From assembly GCF_012932445.1 (NCBI RefSeq), contig NZ_JAAIIJ010000020.1:1-49559 (forward strand): a DNA stretch of 49,559 nt, in the 5' to 3' direction. The position numbers and the translations under genes were made by a program. Shown here piece after piece: positions 25,685 to 35,329 of this stretch; position 1 is the first letter of the stretch; every line of letters starts with the position of its first letter. The stretch is from Bifidobacterium panos (GTDB lineage: Bacteria > Actinomycetota > Actinomycetes > Actinomycetales > Bifidobacteriaceae). The notes under the pieces were generated by a model. The model was not told where the DNA came from, made no database searches, and saw only the letters and a list, made by a program, of their open reading frames with translations.

Positions 25685-26998
25685 ATGAAGTTTACCCGTA
25701 AGTTCGTTGCCGCCGGTTTGGCAGCGGCAACCATGTTTGGAACGCTTGGGCTGGCAGGCTGCGGAAGCGGCGACACAGCGCAGGAGGAGAATCCGACAAC
25801 CATCAAGATTTGGCATTACGAAGAGGACAATGGCGCCCAAGGCAAGGCCTGGGCCAAGGCCATGGAACTCTTCGAAGAGAAAACCGGCGTGAAGGTCGAA
25901 TTCGAAAAGAAGTCCTTCGAGCAGATTCGTCAGAACGCGGCGCAGATCCTCAACTCCGATGAGGCGCCGGATGTCATGGAATACAACAAGGGCAACGCGA
26001 CGGCAGGCCTGCTGGCCAGCCAGGGACTGCTCTCCAACCTCAACGATTACGTCAGCAAGTACAACTGGGATGAGAAGGTCAGCGGCACGCTGGCCGACAC
26101 CGGCAAGTACGACGAAAAGGGCGTCATGGGATCCGGCGACTGGTATGGCATCACGAACTACGGTGAAGACATCGTGATGTACTACAACAAGGACATGTTC
26201 GACAAATACGGCATCGAAATCCCGACAACCCTCGACGGGCTCAAGGACGCCATGCAGAAGTTCGTGGACAATGGCGTGACCCCGCTTTCCGAAGGCGTTG
26301 CGGAATACCCGCTGCAGCACCTGTGGTGGCAGCTGGTTCTGTCCAAGGCGTCCGACAGCTTCGTCAAGGCCTATGAGATGTACGACGGCGACGTCGATTG
26401 GCAGGGCGAGGCGACCACCTACGCCACCCAGACCATCAAGGACTGGGTCGATAAAGGTTACATTTCCAAGGACTGCACCGGCACCAAGGCCGAGGACGCC
26501 GGCCAGGGCTTCATGAACGGCACCTATCCGATGTTCTTCTCCGGCACCTGGTGGTTCGGACGCTTCCAGAGCGACATGACGAATGCCAACTGGACCTTCG
26601 CCACCTTCCCGGACACCGATAAGGTCGTCGGCTCCTCTGGCAACATTTGGGTGATTCCCGAGAACTCCAAGAAGAAGGACTTGGCCGCGCAGTTCATCGA
26701 CATCACCCTGAGCGATGAGGTGCAGAACCTCATGGGCAACTCCGGCGGTCTGCCGATCGCCGCCGATCCGGACAAGATCACCGACGAAAAGACCAAGGAA
26801 CTCATCACCTCGTTCAACGGCGTGCTCAAGAAGAACGCCCTCGGTTTCTACCCGGATTGGCCGACATCCACGTTCTATGACGAGCTGAATTCCTCGCTGC
26901 AGGAGCTCGTCAACGGCACCACCGATGTCAAGGGTGTGCTCAATCAGATGAAGAGCAACTACGACAAGGGCGTTGAAGCCGCTGGCGTCAAGTCCTGA
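25685..26998 (+). CDS. Sugar ABC transporter substrate-binding lipoprotein (CUT1)
   Basis: The product has 437 residues. ATG 25685 follows AAAGGAG and begins MKFTRKFVAAGL, with a lipobox at LGLAGC. The mature part has the CUT1 family pattern: TIKIWHYEEDNGAQGKA, SDEAPDVMEYNKGN, WYGITNYGEDIVMYYNKDMF, GTYPMFFSGTWWFG and SGNIWVIPENS. Several Trp residues (YGIT, LWWQLV, WWFG) could stack on sugar rings. It is the first structural gene after the regulator and is separated from the permeases by a hairpin, the usual way to make more binding protein than permease. The substrate is probably an oligosaccharide cleaved by the neighbouring glycosidases. Confidence 0.92.
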   Translation: MKFTRKFVAAGLAAATMFGTLGLAGCGSGDTAQEENPTTIKIWHYEEDNGAQGKAWAKAMELFEEKTGVKVEFEKKSFEQIRQNAAQILNSDEAPDVMEYNKGNATAGLLASQGLLSNLNDYVSKYNWDEKVSGTLADTGKYDEKGVMGSGDWYGITNYGEDIVMYYNKDMFDKYGIEIPTTLDGLKDAMQKFVDNGVTPLSEGVAEYPLQHLWWQLVLSKASDSFVKAYEMYDGDVDWQGEATTYATQTIKDWVDKGYISKDCTGTKAEDAGQGFMNGTYPMFFSGTWWFGRFQSDMTNANWTFATFPDTDKVVGSSGNIWVIPENSKKKDLAAQFIDITLSDEVQNLMGNSGGLPIAADPDKITDEKTKELITSFNGVLKKNALGFYPDWPTSTFYDELNSSLQELVNGTTDVKGVLNQMKSNYDKGVEAAGVKS

Positions 26999-27031
26999 CC
27001 CGCGACCGATTCCCGATAGCCGATGACAACC

Positions 27032-27071
27032 ATGTGCCGCCGTTGAGAAAGCGGCGGCACATTCTTCTTCT
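27032..27071 (+). terminator. Intra-operon hairpin after the binding-protein gene
   Basis: An exact 11-bp stem (27032-27042 with 27052-27062) is followed by TTCTTCTTCT. It is probably a partial terminator or mRNA-stabilising stem between the binding-protein and permease genes. Confidence 0.7.
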
Positions 27072-27192
27072 TTATCCTTTTCCGGGCGGTGAACGGACAG
27101 CGAACACCCGCTCCGCCCCAGCCGCACTACCCTGTCGGACGCAGTTGTCCGAAGCGTAATCGCGGTGCGAATCATGGGAAGTGATTACCGTT

Positions 27193-28158
27193 ATGAACGC
27201 AAAGAACAAGCAATCGCACGGCCAACAGCCGACCGCGCGAGAAAAGGGCATGTCCCGCATTCCGGGCAACCCGTCCAGCCGTTTCTGGCTCTATCTGATT
27301 CCGGGCTTCCTGATGCTCCTGTGGATCATCATCGTGCCGGCCGTTTGGAACATCTACCTCAGCTTCACCAACTACCGAGGCATCAAACCGCCGAAATTCG
27401 CGGGCCTGACCAATTGGGCGAGACTGATGAAGGACACCACGTTCTGGGTGTCGTTCCGCAACTCGATTTGGATGATCATCGCCATGGTGGTGATTCCGAT
27501 TCTGCTCGGCCTGATTCTCTCCTCCCTGGTATTCGACGTGGTGCAGAAAAAGTTCGGGCCGAAAGCCGCCTCCACCATGCGTGCCATCTACTACTTCCCG
27601 CAGCTGCTGCCGATCGCGGTCGCTTCCCTGGTCATGGGCTGGATCTTCCGCCCGGAAAACGGCGCGCTGAATGCACTGCTCAAGGCCATTGGGCTGGGAT
27701 CGTTGCAGCATGACTGGCTCGGTAAACCGGACACCGCGCTGATCTTCCTGATGCTCATCATGATCTGGATTCAGGTCGGCTACCCGCTGGTCATCTTCAT
27801 GTCCGGCCTGCAGCGCGTCGATCCGGAGCTCTATGAGGCCGCAAGCCTCGACGGCGCCAACTGGTGGCAGCGCTTCCTCGCCATCACCCTGCCGGCCATC
27901 AAGCCGGAGATTTTCGTGGTGGCCCTGACCTGCACCATCGCCGCGCTGAAAGTGTTCGGCCCGGTCTACATGCTGACCAAGGGCGGCCCCGGCACCAGCA
28001 CCATCGTGCCGTCGTACTACTCCTACGTGCAGTTCTTCCAATCCCAGCAGGTTGGCTATGGCGCGGCGATCGCAACGGCGCTGACCGTCGTCATCATCAT
28101 TGTGGCCGTTGTTTTCACGAACCTTCAGGAGAAGGTCGCGAAGGAAGATGAGGAGTGA
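27193..28158 (+). CDS. Sugar ABC transporter permease 1 (MalF/UgpA type)
   Basis: The product has 321 residues. ATG 27193 is taken; a GTG four codons upstream is possible. Six helices begin with SRFWLYLIPGFLMLLWIIIV. The ATPase-coupling EAA loop reads YEAASLDGANWWQRFLAITL. FTNYRG after helix 1 and KGGPGTSTIVP after helix 5 are typical of CUT1 MalF-type subunits. It ends four bases before the next permease start. Confidence 0.93.
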   Translation: MNAKNKQSHGQQPTAREKGMSRIPGNPSSRFWLYLIPGFLMLLWIIIVPAVWNIYLSFTNYRGIKPPKFAGLTNWARLMKDTTFWVSFRNSIWMIIAMVVIPILLGLILSSLVFDVVQKKFGPKAASTMRAIYYFPQLLPIAVASLVMGWIFRPENGALNALLKAIGLGSLQHDWLGKPDTALIFLMLIMIWIQVGYPLVIFMSGLQRVDPELYEAASLDGANWWQRFLAITLPAIKPEIFVVALTCTIAALKVFGPVYMLTKGGPGTSTIVPSYYSYVQFFQSQQVGYGAAIATALTVVIIIVAVVFTNLQEKVAKEDEE

Positions 28159-28162
28159 GAAC

Positions 28163-29023
28163 ATGACTTCTACAACCAAGATTCCCGTGCACGCCAAGAA
28201 GAACCGCACCGCCGGAGACTGGGTGATTCTCGCCCTGCTTATCGTGGGCGGTCTGGTCATGCTCTTCCCGTTCATCGTGCTGTTGCTTAACGCGTTCAAG
28301 ACCACAGCCGATTACAATTCGTCGGGCCCGCTGTCTTGGCCGCAGTCCTTCAGCGCCGACGGCCTGGTGAAGTTCTGGAACCGTGTCAACTATCCCGAAA
28401 AGCTGTGGAACAGCATCTGGACTTCCGGCCTGGTGGCGGTGCTCGCAGTGGTGCTTTCGATGTTCAACGCCTTCGCGCTCGGCATCGGCCGCGTCAAGGG
28501 GCGTCGCTGGATCGTGCTGCTCATCATGTTGGCCAACATGCTCCCGCAGGAGGCCATGCTGTACCCGCTGTACATCATGTTCAAGAAGATCGGTCTGTAC
28601 AATTCGCCGTGGGCAATCGTGATTATCTTCACGGTCATCCAAAGCGCATTCGGCACCTACCTGCTGTCGTCGGTCTACGGCACATTCCCGAAATCCATAT
28701 TGGAGGCCGCAACCATCGACGGCGCAAGCCGCTGGACCATCTTCCGCAAGATCGTATTCCCGATTTCCAAGCCGACGCTGAGCGTCATGCTCGTCTTCTT
28801 CTTCATCTGGACGTGGAACGAATACATGATCCCGATGGCGTTCCTGGTCGACAACTCGACGCAGACCATCCCGATCGCGGTCAGCTCGCTGACAGGCGAC
28901 CGCTTGATGGATGTGACGACAACCGCCGCCGCATCGCTCATCAGCATCGTGCCGACGCTCATCTTCTATCTGATCTTCCAGCGCACGCTGTCCCGCGGCA
29001 TCACCGCCGGTGCGGTCAAGTAG
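28163..29023 (+). CDS. Sugar ABC transporter permease 2 (MalG/UgpE type)
   Basis: The product has 286 residues. ATG 28163 has GAGGAG spanning the end of the upstream gene. The EAA loop is LEAATIDGASRWTIFRKIVF, with six helices and an N-terminal cytoplasmic tail of about 20 residues. No ATPase gene follows; bifidobacterial CUT1 systems commonly borrow a shared MsmK-type ATPase encoded elsewhere, which is the likely case here. Confidence 0.93.
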   Translation: MTSTTKIPVHAKKNRTAGDWVILALLIVGGLVMLFPFIVLLLNAFKTTADYNSSGPLSWPQSFSADGLVKFWNRVNYPEKLWNSIWTSGLVAVLAVVLSMFNAFALGIGRVKGRRWIVLLIMLANMLPQEAMLYPLYIMFKKIGLYNSPWAIVIIFTVIQSAFGTYLLSSVYGTFPKSILEAATIDGASRWTIFRKIVFPISKPTLSVMLVFFFIWTWNEYMIPMAFLVDNSTQTIPIAVSSLTGDRLMDVTTTAAASLISIVPTLIFYLIFQRTLSRGITAGAVK

Positions 29024-29058
29024 CGGTGAGCCCAACACCATAATCCCAACCACCTATA

Positions 29059-29106
29059 TCCCGGCTTCGGAGAATTCCCATCTTTTGCTTGCTTTCGAAG
29101 CCGGGA
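29059..29106 (+). terminator. Hairpin between permease 2 and the GH31 gene
   Basis: CCCGGCTTCG (29060-29069) pairs with CGAAGCCGGG (29096-29105) around a 26-base loop. There is no T run, so an RNA-processing or attenuation role is likelier than full termination. GGAGCAATAACA after it is the ribosome binding region of the GH31 gene. Confidence 0.5.
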
Positions 29107-29132
29107 ATCCTATCTGATTAGGAGCAATAACA

Positions 29133-31565
29133 ATGAAGTTCACCAACGGTTACTGGATGACTCGCGACGGAGTCGATGCGCTGTATGCGCGCGAGGCGTA
29201 CGAGCTTGGCGTCAGCGAAGACGGGGAAAGCCTCAACGTGCTCGCACCGACCAGTGTGGTCCGCGGGCGTTACGACACCCTGAACCTGCCGACGTTCAAC
29301 ATCGACGTCACCTCTCCGGCGGAAGGCGTGATCCGCGTGACCGCCGGCCATTGGCAGGGCGCCACCGAGCATCCGGGCTTTCCTCTCAACGCCGATCAGG
29401 CGGGCGGGCGTGATTATGTGCGCACTTCCGCCGACGGCAATGGCGACGGCGAGGTCGGGAGCAACGGAGCCAGCGTCTCGCTGACCTCCGGTGAGCTGAC
29501 GGCGAAAGTGGTCAAAGGCTCGCCTTGGAATCTGACGTTCACCGGCAAGGACGGCAAGGTGCTCACCGAATCGTCCGGCAAGTCGCTCGGTCGTTTCACG
29601 CTGAACAGGCTGTCGAATGTCACCGCGCAGCCGGTTGGCGAATTCGGCGTGACGATGGACGGCTCCGCGTATGACGAATCCGACGTATTCACCGGCATCC
29701 AGCTGCATCTTGGCGTGGGCGAGAACGTATATGGTTTCGGCGAACGTTTCGGCGCGTACGTGAAGAACGGCCAGACCATCGACATCTGGAACGAGGACGG
29801 CGGCACCGCCTCCGAGCAGGGCTATAAGGACATTCCGTTCTATATGACATCCAACGGCTACGGCGTGCTGGTGAACAATCGCGGGCATGTTTCCTTCGAG
29901 GTGGGCTCCGAAAACACCGAGGCCGTGCAGTTCTCGGTGCCGGGGGAGACCATCGACTTCTGCGTGATCTACGGGCCGACCCCCAAGCAGATTCTCGACC
30001 GGTATACGGCGCTGGTGGGTCGTCCCGCCAACGTTCCGGCATGGAGCTACGGCCTGTGGCTGACCACCTCGTTCACCACCAAGTATGACGAGCAGACCAT
30101 CAACTCCTTCATCGACGGCATGGCCGAGCGTGACATTCCGCTGAGCGCCTTCCACTACGACTGCTATTGGATGCGCGAGTTCCACTGGACGGACTTCGAG
30201 TGGGACAAGCGCTTCTTCGGCGACATCGAATCCACACTCAAGCGTCTGCACGAAGACAAGGGGCTGCATATCTGCGCATGGATCAATCCGTACATCGGCC
30301 AGCGCGGCACCATGTTCAAGGAAGGCAAGGAGAACGGCTATCTGGTTCGGAAAGCCAGTGGCGAAATCTGGCAGACCGACTTCTGGCAGGCTGGCATGGG
30401 ATTGGTGGACTTCACCAATCCGCAAGCCCGCGAATGGTTCAAAGACAAAGTCAAGGCGCTGCTGAACCAGGGCGTGGACGCCATCAAAACCGACTTTGGT
30501 GAGCGCATTCCGCGCGATGTGGTCTGGTACGACGGCTCCCCGAAGCTGTCGATGCACAACTGGTACACCCAGCTGTACAATCAGGCGGTGTTCGAGGCCA
30601 TCGAGGAGACATACGGCAAGGGCAAGGCCTGCCTGTTCGCCCGCTCCGCGACGGTCGGCGGCCAGCAGCAGCCGGTGCACTGGGGCGGCGATTGTGAATC
30701 CACCTTCAACGGCATGGCCCAGACGCTGCGTGCCGGGCTGTCGATTACCAGCTCCGGTTTCGGCTTCTGGAGCCACGACATCGGCGGCTTCGAGGGCGCG
30801 TATCCCGATCCGGCCGTCTACAAGCGCTGGGTCGCTTTTGGTCTGCTTGGCTCGCATTCGCGCATGCATGGCTCCACCGTGTACCGCGTGCCGTGGCTGT
30901 TCGACGAGGAGGACGCCAAGAACGGCGTGGTCAACGCCCCCGGGCAGAGTGCGGTTGATGTGGCCCGTACTTTCACCAAGCTCAAGCTGTCGCTCATGCC
31001 TTACCTGTATCAGGTCGGCTTGCAGCCGCACCTGAACGGCACGCCGGTCATGCGATCGATGTTCGTGGAGTTCCCCGACGATCCGACTTGCCGCACGCTC
31101 GACAGGCAGTACATGTTCGGTCCCTCGCTCTTGGTGGCTCCGGTGTTCACCTATTCCGGCGATGTCGAATACTATTTGCCCGCCGGCACATGGACGAACT
31201 GGTTCACCGGCGAAACGGTGCGCAGCGAGCACGGCTTGTGGCGTTCCGAGCGCCACGGCTTCGACACCATCCCGCTGTGGGTGCGTGACGGCAGTGTGCT
31301 GGTCACCAAGCCCGGCGCCGAAACGCCGGACTACGAATACGGCAAGGACGCGCTCGTCTCCGTATTCCTCGACCAGCAGGATTGCGCCGAAGCGACAGTC
31401 AGTGAAATCGATGGCTCCACTGTGACGTTCAGCGCCCGGGCGACCGCCGAGGGCATTGAAGTCACCAGCAGCGACGGACGGGACTTCACCGCGCGTCTTG
31501 GATTGTGCGATCAGGTCGTGAATGCGACAGGCGGCAAGGCGTTGTTGCCGGCTCGCATAGACTGA
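29133..31565 (+). CDS. yicI: GH31 alpha-xylosidase (YicI-like)
   Basis: The product has 810 residues. AIKTDFGERIP carries the nucleophile Asp454 and HWGGDCEST the acid/base Asp520; both surrounding segments, together with LFARSATVGGQQQPVHW and FGFWSHDIGGFE, match the E. coli YicI subgroup and not the generic alpha-glucosidase or sulfoquinovosidase subgroups. There is no signal peptide, so it acts inside the cell on imported oligosaccharide, releasing alpha-linked xylose, for example from isoprimeverose or other xyloglucan fragments. It is the last gene of the importer operon and ends before a strong terminator. Confidence 0.9.
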   Translation: MKFTNGYWMTRDGVDALYAREAYELGVSEDGESLNVLAPTSVVRGRYDTLNLPTFNIDVTSPAEGVIRVTAGHWQGATEHPGFPLNADQAGGRDYVRTSADGNGDGEVGSNGASVSLTSGELTAKVVKGSPWNLTFTGKDGKVLTESSGKSLGRFTLNRLSNVTAQPVGEFGVTMDGSAYDESDVFTGIQLHLGVGENVYGFGERFGAYVKNGQTIDIWNEDGGTASEQGYKDIPFYMTSNGYGVLVNNRGHVSFEVGSENTEAVQFSVPGETIDFCVIYGPTPKQILDRYTALVGRPANVPAWSYGLWLTTSFTTKYDEQTINSFIDGMAERDIPLSAFHYDCYWMREFHWTDFEWDKRFFGDIESTLKRLHEDKGLHICAWINPYIGQRGTMFKEGKENGYLVRKASGEIWQTDFWQAGMGLVDFTNPQAREWFKDKVKALLNQGVDAIKTDFGERIPRDVVWYDGSPKLSMHNWYTQLYNQAVFEAIEETYGKGKACLFARSATVGGQQQPVHWGGDCESTFNGMAQTLRAGLSITSSGFGFWSHDIGGFEGAYPDPAVYKRWVAFGLLGSHSRMHGSTVYRVPWLFDEEDAKNGVVNAPGQSAVDVARTFTKLKLSLMPYLYQVGLQPHLNGTPVMRSMFVEFPDDPTCRTLDRQYMFGPSLLVAPVFTYSGDVEYYLPAGTWTNWFTGETVRSEHGLWRSERHGFDTIPLWVRDGSVLVTKPGAETPDYEYGKDALVSVFLDQQDCAEATVSEIDGSTVTFSARATAEGIEVTSSDGRDFTARLGLCDQVVNATGGKALLPARID

Positions 31566-31583
31566 GCGCACGTTGTGAGCCGA

Positions 31584-31628
31584 ATATGAAATGTGGCGCC
31601 GAGCGGTTCTCGGCGCCACATTTCATAT
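31584..31628. terminator. Strong bidirectional terminator
   Basis: 20-bp perfect arms (31584-31603 with 31609-31628) have a five-base loop, a GC-rich core and AT-rich flanks, between the converging GH31 and isomerase/epimerase genes. Confidence 0.85.
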
Positions 31629-31689
31629 ATTCGTCAAGGAACCCGTGATACTGAGCGGATTAGCGCCATATCACGGTTGGCTCGATTAC

Positions 31690-32931
31690 TTAGCCTTGCT
31701 GTTTGGCGGCTACGGCGATGGATAGGCTCGCCTCGCGCAGTGGGATCATCATGGCTTGGGTGGCGTGATAAAGGTCGGACTTGCCCGGCCACACGGTGCC
31801 GATTGGCTGGTTGGTGCGGTCGAGTTGGTGGAACCACGATCCGTTGACGTGATCCATCACCGTGCTGTCCGCGTAGTCGAGGAAAGTGGCATACCACTTG
31901 GCGTATTCGGCCTTGCCAGTCACCTTCGCCAGCGTGGCGGCGGTGTTGATGCCTTCGGCGAGCGTCCAGTGCATGCGGTCATGCACGACGGGCTTGCCGT
32001 CCCAATCGGTGGTGTAGACCAGGCCGGGTGCGCCATCCGCGTTCCAGGCGTCTTCCACGGCGCGGTTGAACAGCTGCTCGGCGGCTTCGATATACGGCGC
32101 GGCTGCCGCCTTGTCGTCACGGTGGGTGCTCAGCGTCCACTGGGTGATCAGACGTGCCCATTCGATGCCGTGACCCGGGGTGGCACCGTAGGGCTTGAAC
32201 TGGTCGTCCGGCTTCTCGCGGTTGCATTCGAGGTCAAGCGACCAATCGGAGTGGAAGTGCTCGGGAATGCGCCAGTTGTTACCGCGCGCCCAGCCGATCA
32301 CATGGTCGATGATGCGTCCGGCGCGTTCGCGCCAAACCTCTTCGCCCGTCACATCGGCCACGGCAAGGAACGCCTCGACCGAGTGCATATTAGCGTTCAG
32401 GCCGCGATATGGGTCAAGCTCGGTGAACTCGGTGTTCCAGGTGTCCACGGACAGGCCGGTTTCGTCGTCCCAGAACTTGTCGAGGAATACTTCCTGCGCA
32501 TGCTTCAGCAGTTCGGCGGCACCCGGACGCCCAAGCAGCGTGGCCGAGGAGGAGGCGAGCAGCACGAAGGCGTGCGCGTAGCACTGCTTGGTTGGCGCGA
32601 AGTCGCCTGACGGGGTGATTTCGGGATACCAGCCGTCATTCGCGTCGTCATGCAGCGCGCCGGTCAAGCCCTTCAGCCCCGCGTCCACAAGCTCCTGAGC
32701 GCCCGGGAAACCGACGAATGCACCGAGGCTGTAGACGTGGGTCATACGGCAGGTGATCCAGGTGGCGCGGTTGCGATCCTTCCACGGGGTGCCGTCGTCG
32801 CCCAGCCAGTAGGAGCTGCCGTCCGGGGAGGGGAAGTGCGTGCCGAAGTTCAGCAGATTGTCTCGCGCGGCATCGAGGAACGCCTTGTTTTCGGCGCTTC
32901 CCAACTGGTATTTCGGATTATCGATGCTCAT
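31690..32931 (-). CDS. AGE-family sugar isomerase/epimerase
   Basis: The product has 413 residues, the usual length for N-acylglucosamine 2-epimerase/YihS-like (alpha/alpha)6-barrels. Family marks are ATWITCRMTHVYSLG, NANMHSVEAFLAVADVTG, EHFHSDWSLDLECN, PGHGIEWARLITQW and KSDLYHATQAMMIP, which place the conserved His residues in the barrel. The whole pattern is closer to mannose isomerase/YihS than to true GlcNAc epimerases. It lies 111 bases after the GH36 gene on the same strand and may convert a released aldose to its ketose. The substrate is unassigned. Confidence 0.8.
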   Translation of the reverse strand: MSIDNPKYQLGSAENKAFLDAARDNLLNFGTHFPSPDGSSYWLGDDGTPWKDRNRATWITCRMTHVYSLGAFVGFPGAQELVDAGLKGLTGALHDDANDGWYPEITPSGDFAPTKQCYAHAFVLLASSSATLLGRPGAAELLKHAQEVFLDKFWDDETGLSVDTWNTEFTELDPYRGLNANMHSVEAFLAVADVTGEEVWRERAGRIIDHVIGWARGNNWRIPEHFHSDWSLDLECNREKPDDQFKPYGATPGHGIEWARLITQWTLSTHRDDKAAAAPYIEAAEQLFNRAVEDAWNADGAPGLVYTTDWDGKPVVHDRMHWTLAEGINTAATLAKVTGKAEYAKWYATFLDYADSTVMDHVNGSWFHQLDRTNQPIGTVWPGKSDLYHATQAMMIPLREASLSIAVAAKQQG

Positions 32932-33042
32932 ATTCCAACAGTCCTTTCTTAAATAACCGGGTTTGCACGATAGTTACGTTTCGTGAAATCGAGAACGACG
33001 GGGAGGGTTCATGCCCACCTTATCATCCTGAGTGTGTGGTCG

Positions 33043-35226
33043 TCAGACGGCCTCGAACTCAAGCACCACGGCCTGCATGGGCCACAGCGGCGGCAACTGC
33101 AAACCGACGTTCTCCAGCAGCAATCCGCTCACCTCGAACCCGCCGTCGCGCGCGGCGCCAATCCACTGCGGCGTCTCCCAGCCCCAGCGCACCTCGCCCA
33201 CCTCGTCGCGCAGACGAACGCGATACGTGCGCGAGGCATCGAGGCCGCGCACGCGCAGACGCTCGGGGAGTTTGTCACGCAGATTGGTGACGGTGGCCAC
33301 CACCCACACGGCATGCGCGCCGTCGTGAGAAGCCACGCCACGCGCGCGCCACGCCGGGTCGATGAAATCGGCATGCAGCACACGGCCGGTGTGCAGCAAT
33401 CCGCGCAGCTCCTTATACAGCGCAACGAATGCCTTCAGCGAATGCAGCTCCTCGTCGCAGCATTCCAGAATATTCCACTCGAAACCGGAGCAGCCCTCCA
33501 GCGAGATCGCGGCGCGATAGCTCACATCGGTGGCGCGCCAAGTGGAGTGGGCGGGCGAGGGCCCCACATGCGCGCCGATCATTTCGGGCGGCACCACCAG
33601 TTCGGTGTATCGCTGGATGTCCACGCGGTCGCGCGGGTCGTTGGAATCGGAGGCCCAGATGCGGTCGGCGTGCTGCAAGATGCCCGCATCGGTGCGCGCG
33701 CCGCCCGAGGAGCAGCTTTCGATTTCGAGGGAGGGGAATTCGGCCTTGAGTTCGTCGAAGAGGCGATAGCACGCCAATGTCTGCTCGTGCAGGCCATAAC
33801 GGCCGTCATGCACCGGTTCGGTGACGTCACGGTTGTGATCCCACTTGATGTAATCGATGCCCAACTGGCCCACCAGCGCGGCCATCTGGTCGTGCACATG
33901 CGCGTAGGCGTTCGGGTTGGCCAGATCAAGCACGTATTGTGTGCGGTAGGAGACATCCTCGCGATAGGGCACGGCTTCGGGGGCGGCGAGAATCCAATCG
34001 GGGTGCTCGCGTGCGCAATCGGAGTCGAGATTGACCATCTCCGGCTCGAACCACAAGCCGAACTCCATGCCGAGATCGTGCACATGCTTGGCCAGGGAGT
34101 CGAGGCCGTTGGGCCACACTTCGCCGTCAACCACCCAATCGCCCAGGCCCTTGGTGTCGTCGCGGCGCAGATGGAACCAGCCGTCGTCCAGCACGAAACG
34201 CTCCACGCCGACTTCGGCGGCGCGGTCGGCCAGCTTCTTGAGCGTGGCTTCGTTGTGGTCGAAATACACGGCCTCCCAAGTGTTCAGCGTGAACGGGCGT
34301 GGCTTGGCTGCGGGGTTCACATGCGCAGGCAAGGAGCGCAGCCAATCGTGGAAACGCGCGGCCATGCCGTCCAGACCGGCGGGGGAGTAAGAGAAGCAGA
34401 CTTGCGGCGTGATATAGCTGCTGCCGGCGTTGAGCTGGATTTCGCCCGGCCCGAGCAGTTCGCCCGCGCCGATCAGCGGCTCATGGGAGGGCAGGTTGTC
34501 GAGACGATAGGTCTGGTTGCCGCTCCATGCGAGGTGGCAGGCCCATATTTCGCCTTCGCCCCACTGCGGCTCGCCCTTGGAGGCGATGAACATCCACGGG
34601 CTTTCGTGGCCGGTTTTGCCGTGGCGGCATTCGCGGGTGACGGAGCCGACAGGCAGCGCGGCGCTGTGCGGCTGCTTTTCCAGCGGCCAGCGGCCGGTGA
34701 ATTGCGTGAGTGTGTCGACCAGCTTGGGCATGGGCAGCGTGGATTCGAGCCAGTTGACCGTCAGCGGATCGCCGTTCGCGCGTGTATTGGTGACTTTGTG
34801 GACGGTGGTGATCAGACCGCCCGGCTGCAGTGCGAGCGTCAGTTCGAGGGCGACGTCGTTCACATCGTCTTGGGCGTTGATGGTAACGGAAGTCGTCTCA
34901 CCGCCCTCATCTGAAGCGGCCACATCAACCTTCGTCCAACGCACGAACACCGGCGCGCCCCCACGATGCGCCTCGAGCCCCGGCCGCCCGGCGAACGCTT
35001 CGGCTCCCTGCGGCAGCAGAGAGGGGCGCAACGCCGCGTCGGGCTTCTCCTTGGGCGTGGCGACCTTCAACGTCATGGCGTCGAGCTGGCCGAGCGTGTT
35101 TTCGTCGCCGGCCGCCCCGAAATCACGCCCCCAATACTCCACTTCGGGCATACCGTCGGCTGGTGTTTTGAGCACCACGCACACGCCGTCGCGGCGCAGC
35201 GTCAGATGTGTTCCCTGATCGAACAT
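33043..35226 (-). CDS. GH36 alpha-galactosidase
   Basis: The product has 727 residues. ATG 35226 is chosen because AAGGAG lies just upstream; an ATG at 35247 precedes this ribosome binding site. The N-terminal beta-supersandwich is followed by the barrel with NTWEAVYFDHNE, VLDDGWFHLRRDD, GLWFEPEMVN and YIKWDHNRDVTEP (nucleophile Asp463), SCSSGGARTDAGIL and RIWASDSNDPRDR (acid/base Asp527). These are hallmarks of GH36 subgroup I enzymes acting on melibiose, raffinose and galactosides of plant polysaccharides. There is no signal peptide, so it is cytoplasmic. It is transcribed away from the next gene, with repeats between them. Confidence 0.93.
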   Translation of the reverse strand: MFDQGTHLTLRRDGVCVVLKTPADGMPEVEYWGRDFGAAGDENTLGQLDAMTLKVATPKEKPDAALRPSLLPQGAEAFAGRPGLEAHRGGAPVFVRWTKVDVAASDEGGETTSVTINAQDDVNDVALELTLALQPGGLITTVHKVTNTRANGDPLTVNWLESTLPMPKLVDTLTQFTGRWPLEKQPHSAALPVGSVTRECRHGKTGHESPWMFIASKGEPQWGEGEIWACHLAWSGNQTYRLDNLPSHEPLIGAGELLGPGEIQLNAGSSYITPQVCFSYSPAGLDGMAARFHDWLRSLPAHVNPAAKPRPFTLNTWEAVYFDHNEATLKKLADRAAEVGVERFVLDDGWFHLRRDDTKGLGDWVVDGEVWPNGLDSLAKHVHDLGMEFGLWFEPEMVNLDSDCAREHPDWILAAPEAVPYREDVSYRTQYVLDLANPNAYAHVHDQMAALVGQLGIDYIKWDHNRDVTEPVHDGRYGLHEQTLACYRLFDELKAEFPSLEIESCSSGGARTDAGILQHADRIWASDSNDPRDRVDIQRYTELVVPPEMIGAHVGPSPAHSTWRATDVSYRAAISLEGCSGFEWNILECCDEELHSLKAFVALYKELRGLLHTGRVLHADFIDPAWRARGVASHDGAHAVWVVATVTNLRDKLPERLRVRGLDASRTYRVRLRDEVGEVRWGWETPQWIGAARDGGFEVSGLLLENVGLQLPPLWPMQAVVLEFEAV

Positions 35227-35239
35227 CGTCGTCTCCTTC

Positions 35240-35271
35240 ACGGTCATCCCTTATGGTCATTATTATGGTCA
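35240..35271 (-). promoter_or_regulatory. Three GGTCA repeats 12-13 bases apart before the GH36 gene
   Basis: ACGGTCAT, TTATGGTCA and TTATGGTCA occur in tandem from 35240 to 35271 (plus-strand reading), within 45 bases of the GH36 start codon. They could be regulator sites. No LacI gene is directly adjacent. Confidence 0.35.
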
Positions 35272-35300
35272 CAAGGTGTTCTGCATCACTGCAAGTATTG

Positions 35301-35329
35301 TTGACTTTTTATTGACAGCAGTATATATT
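35301..35329 (+). promoter_or_regulatory. Sigma70-type promoter for the 35459 gene
   Basis: TTGACT (35301-35306), exactly 17 bases, then TATATT (35324-35329): near-consensus elements with ideal spacing. The leader to the start codon is about 120 bases. Confidence 0.65.

Noticed and set aside
27193..29023. A dedicated ATPase for the sugar importer
   Set aside because: No MsmK/MalK-type ATPase lies in or near the operon; the ATPases at 16114 and 36925 belong to FtsX/MacB-type systems.
29133..32931. Sulfoquinovose pathway (YihQ-like GH31 plus YihS-like isomerase)
   Set aside because: The GH31 nucleophile region is KTDFGERIP with the YicI-type acid/base region, not the YihQ signature, so alpha-xylosidase is the better call.
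32979..32988. TTTCGTGAAA as a LacI-type operator before the isomerase/epimerase gene
   Set aside because: Only four-base arms, single occurrence, and no regulator gene adjacent; too weak to list.
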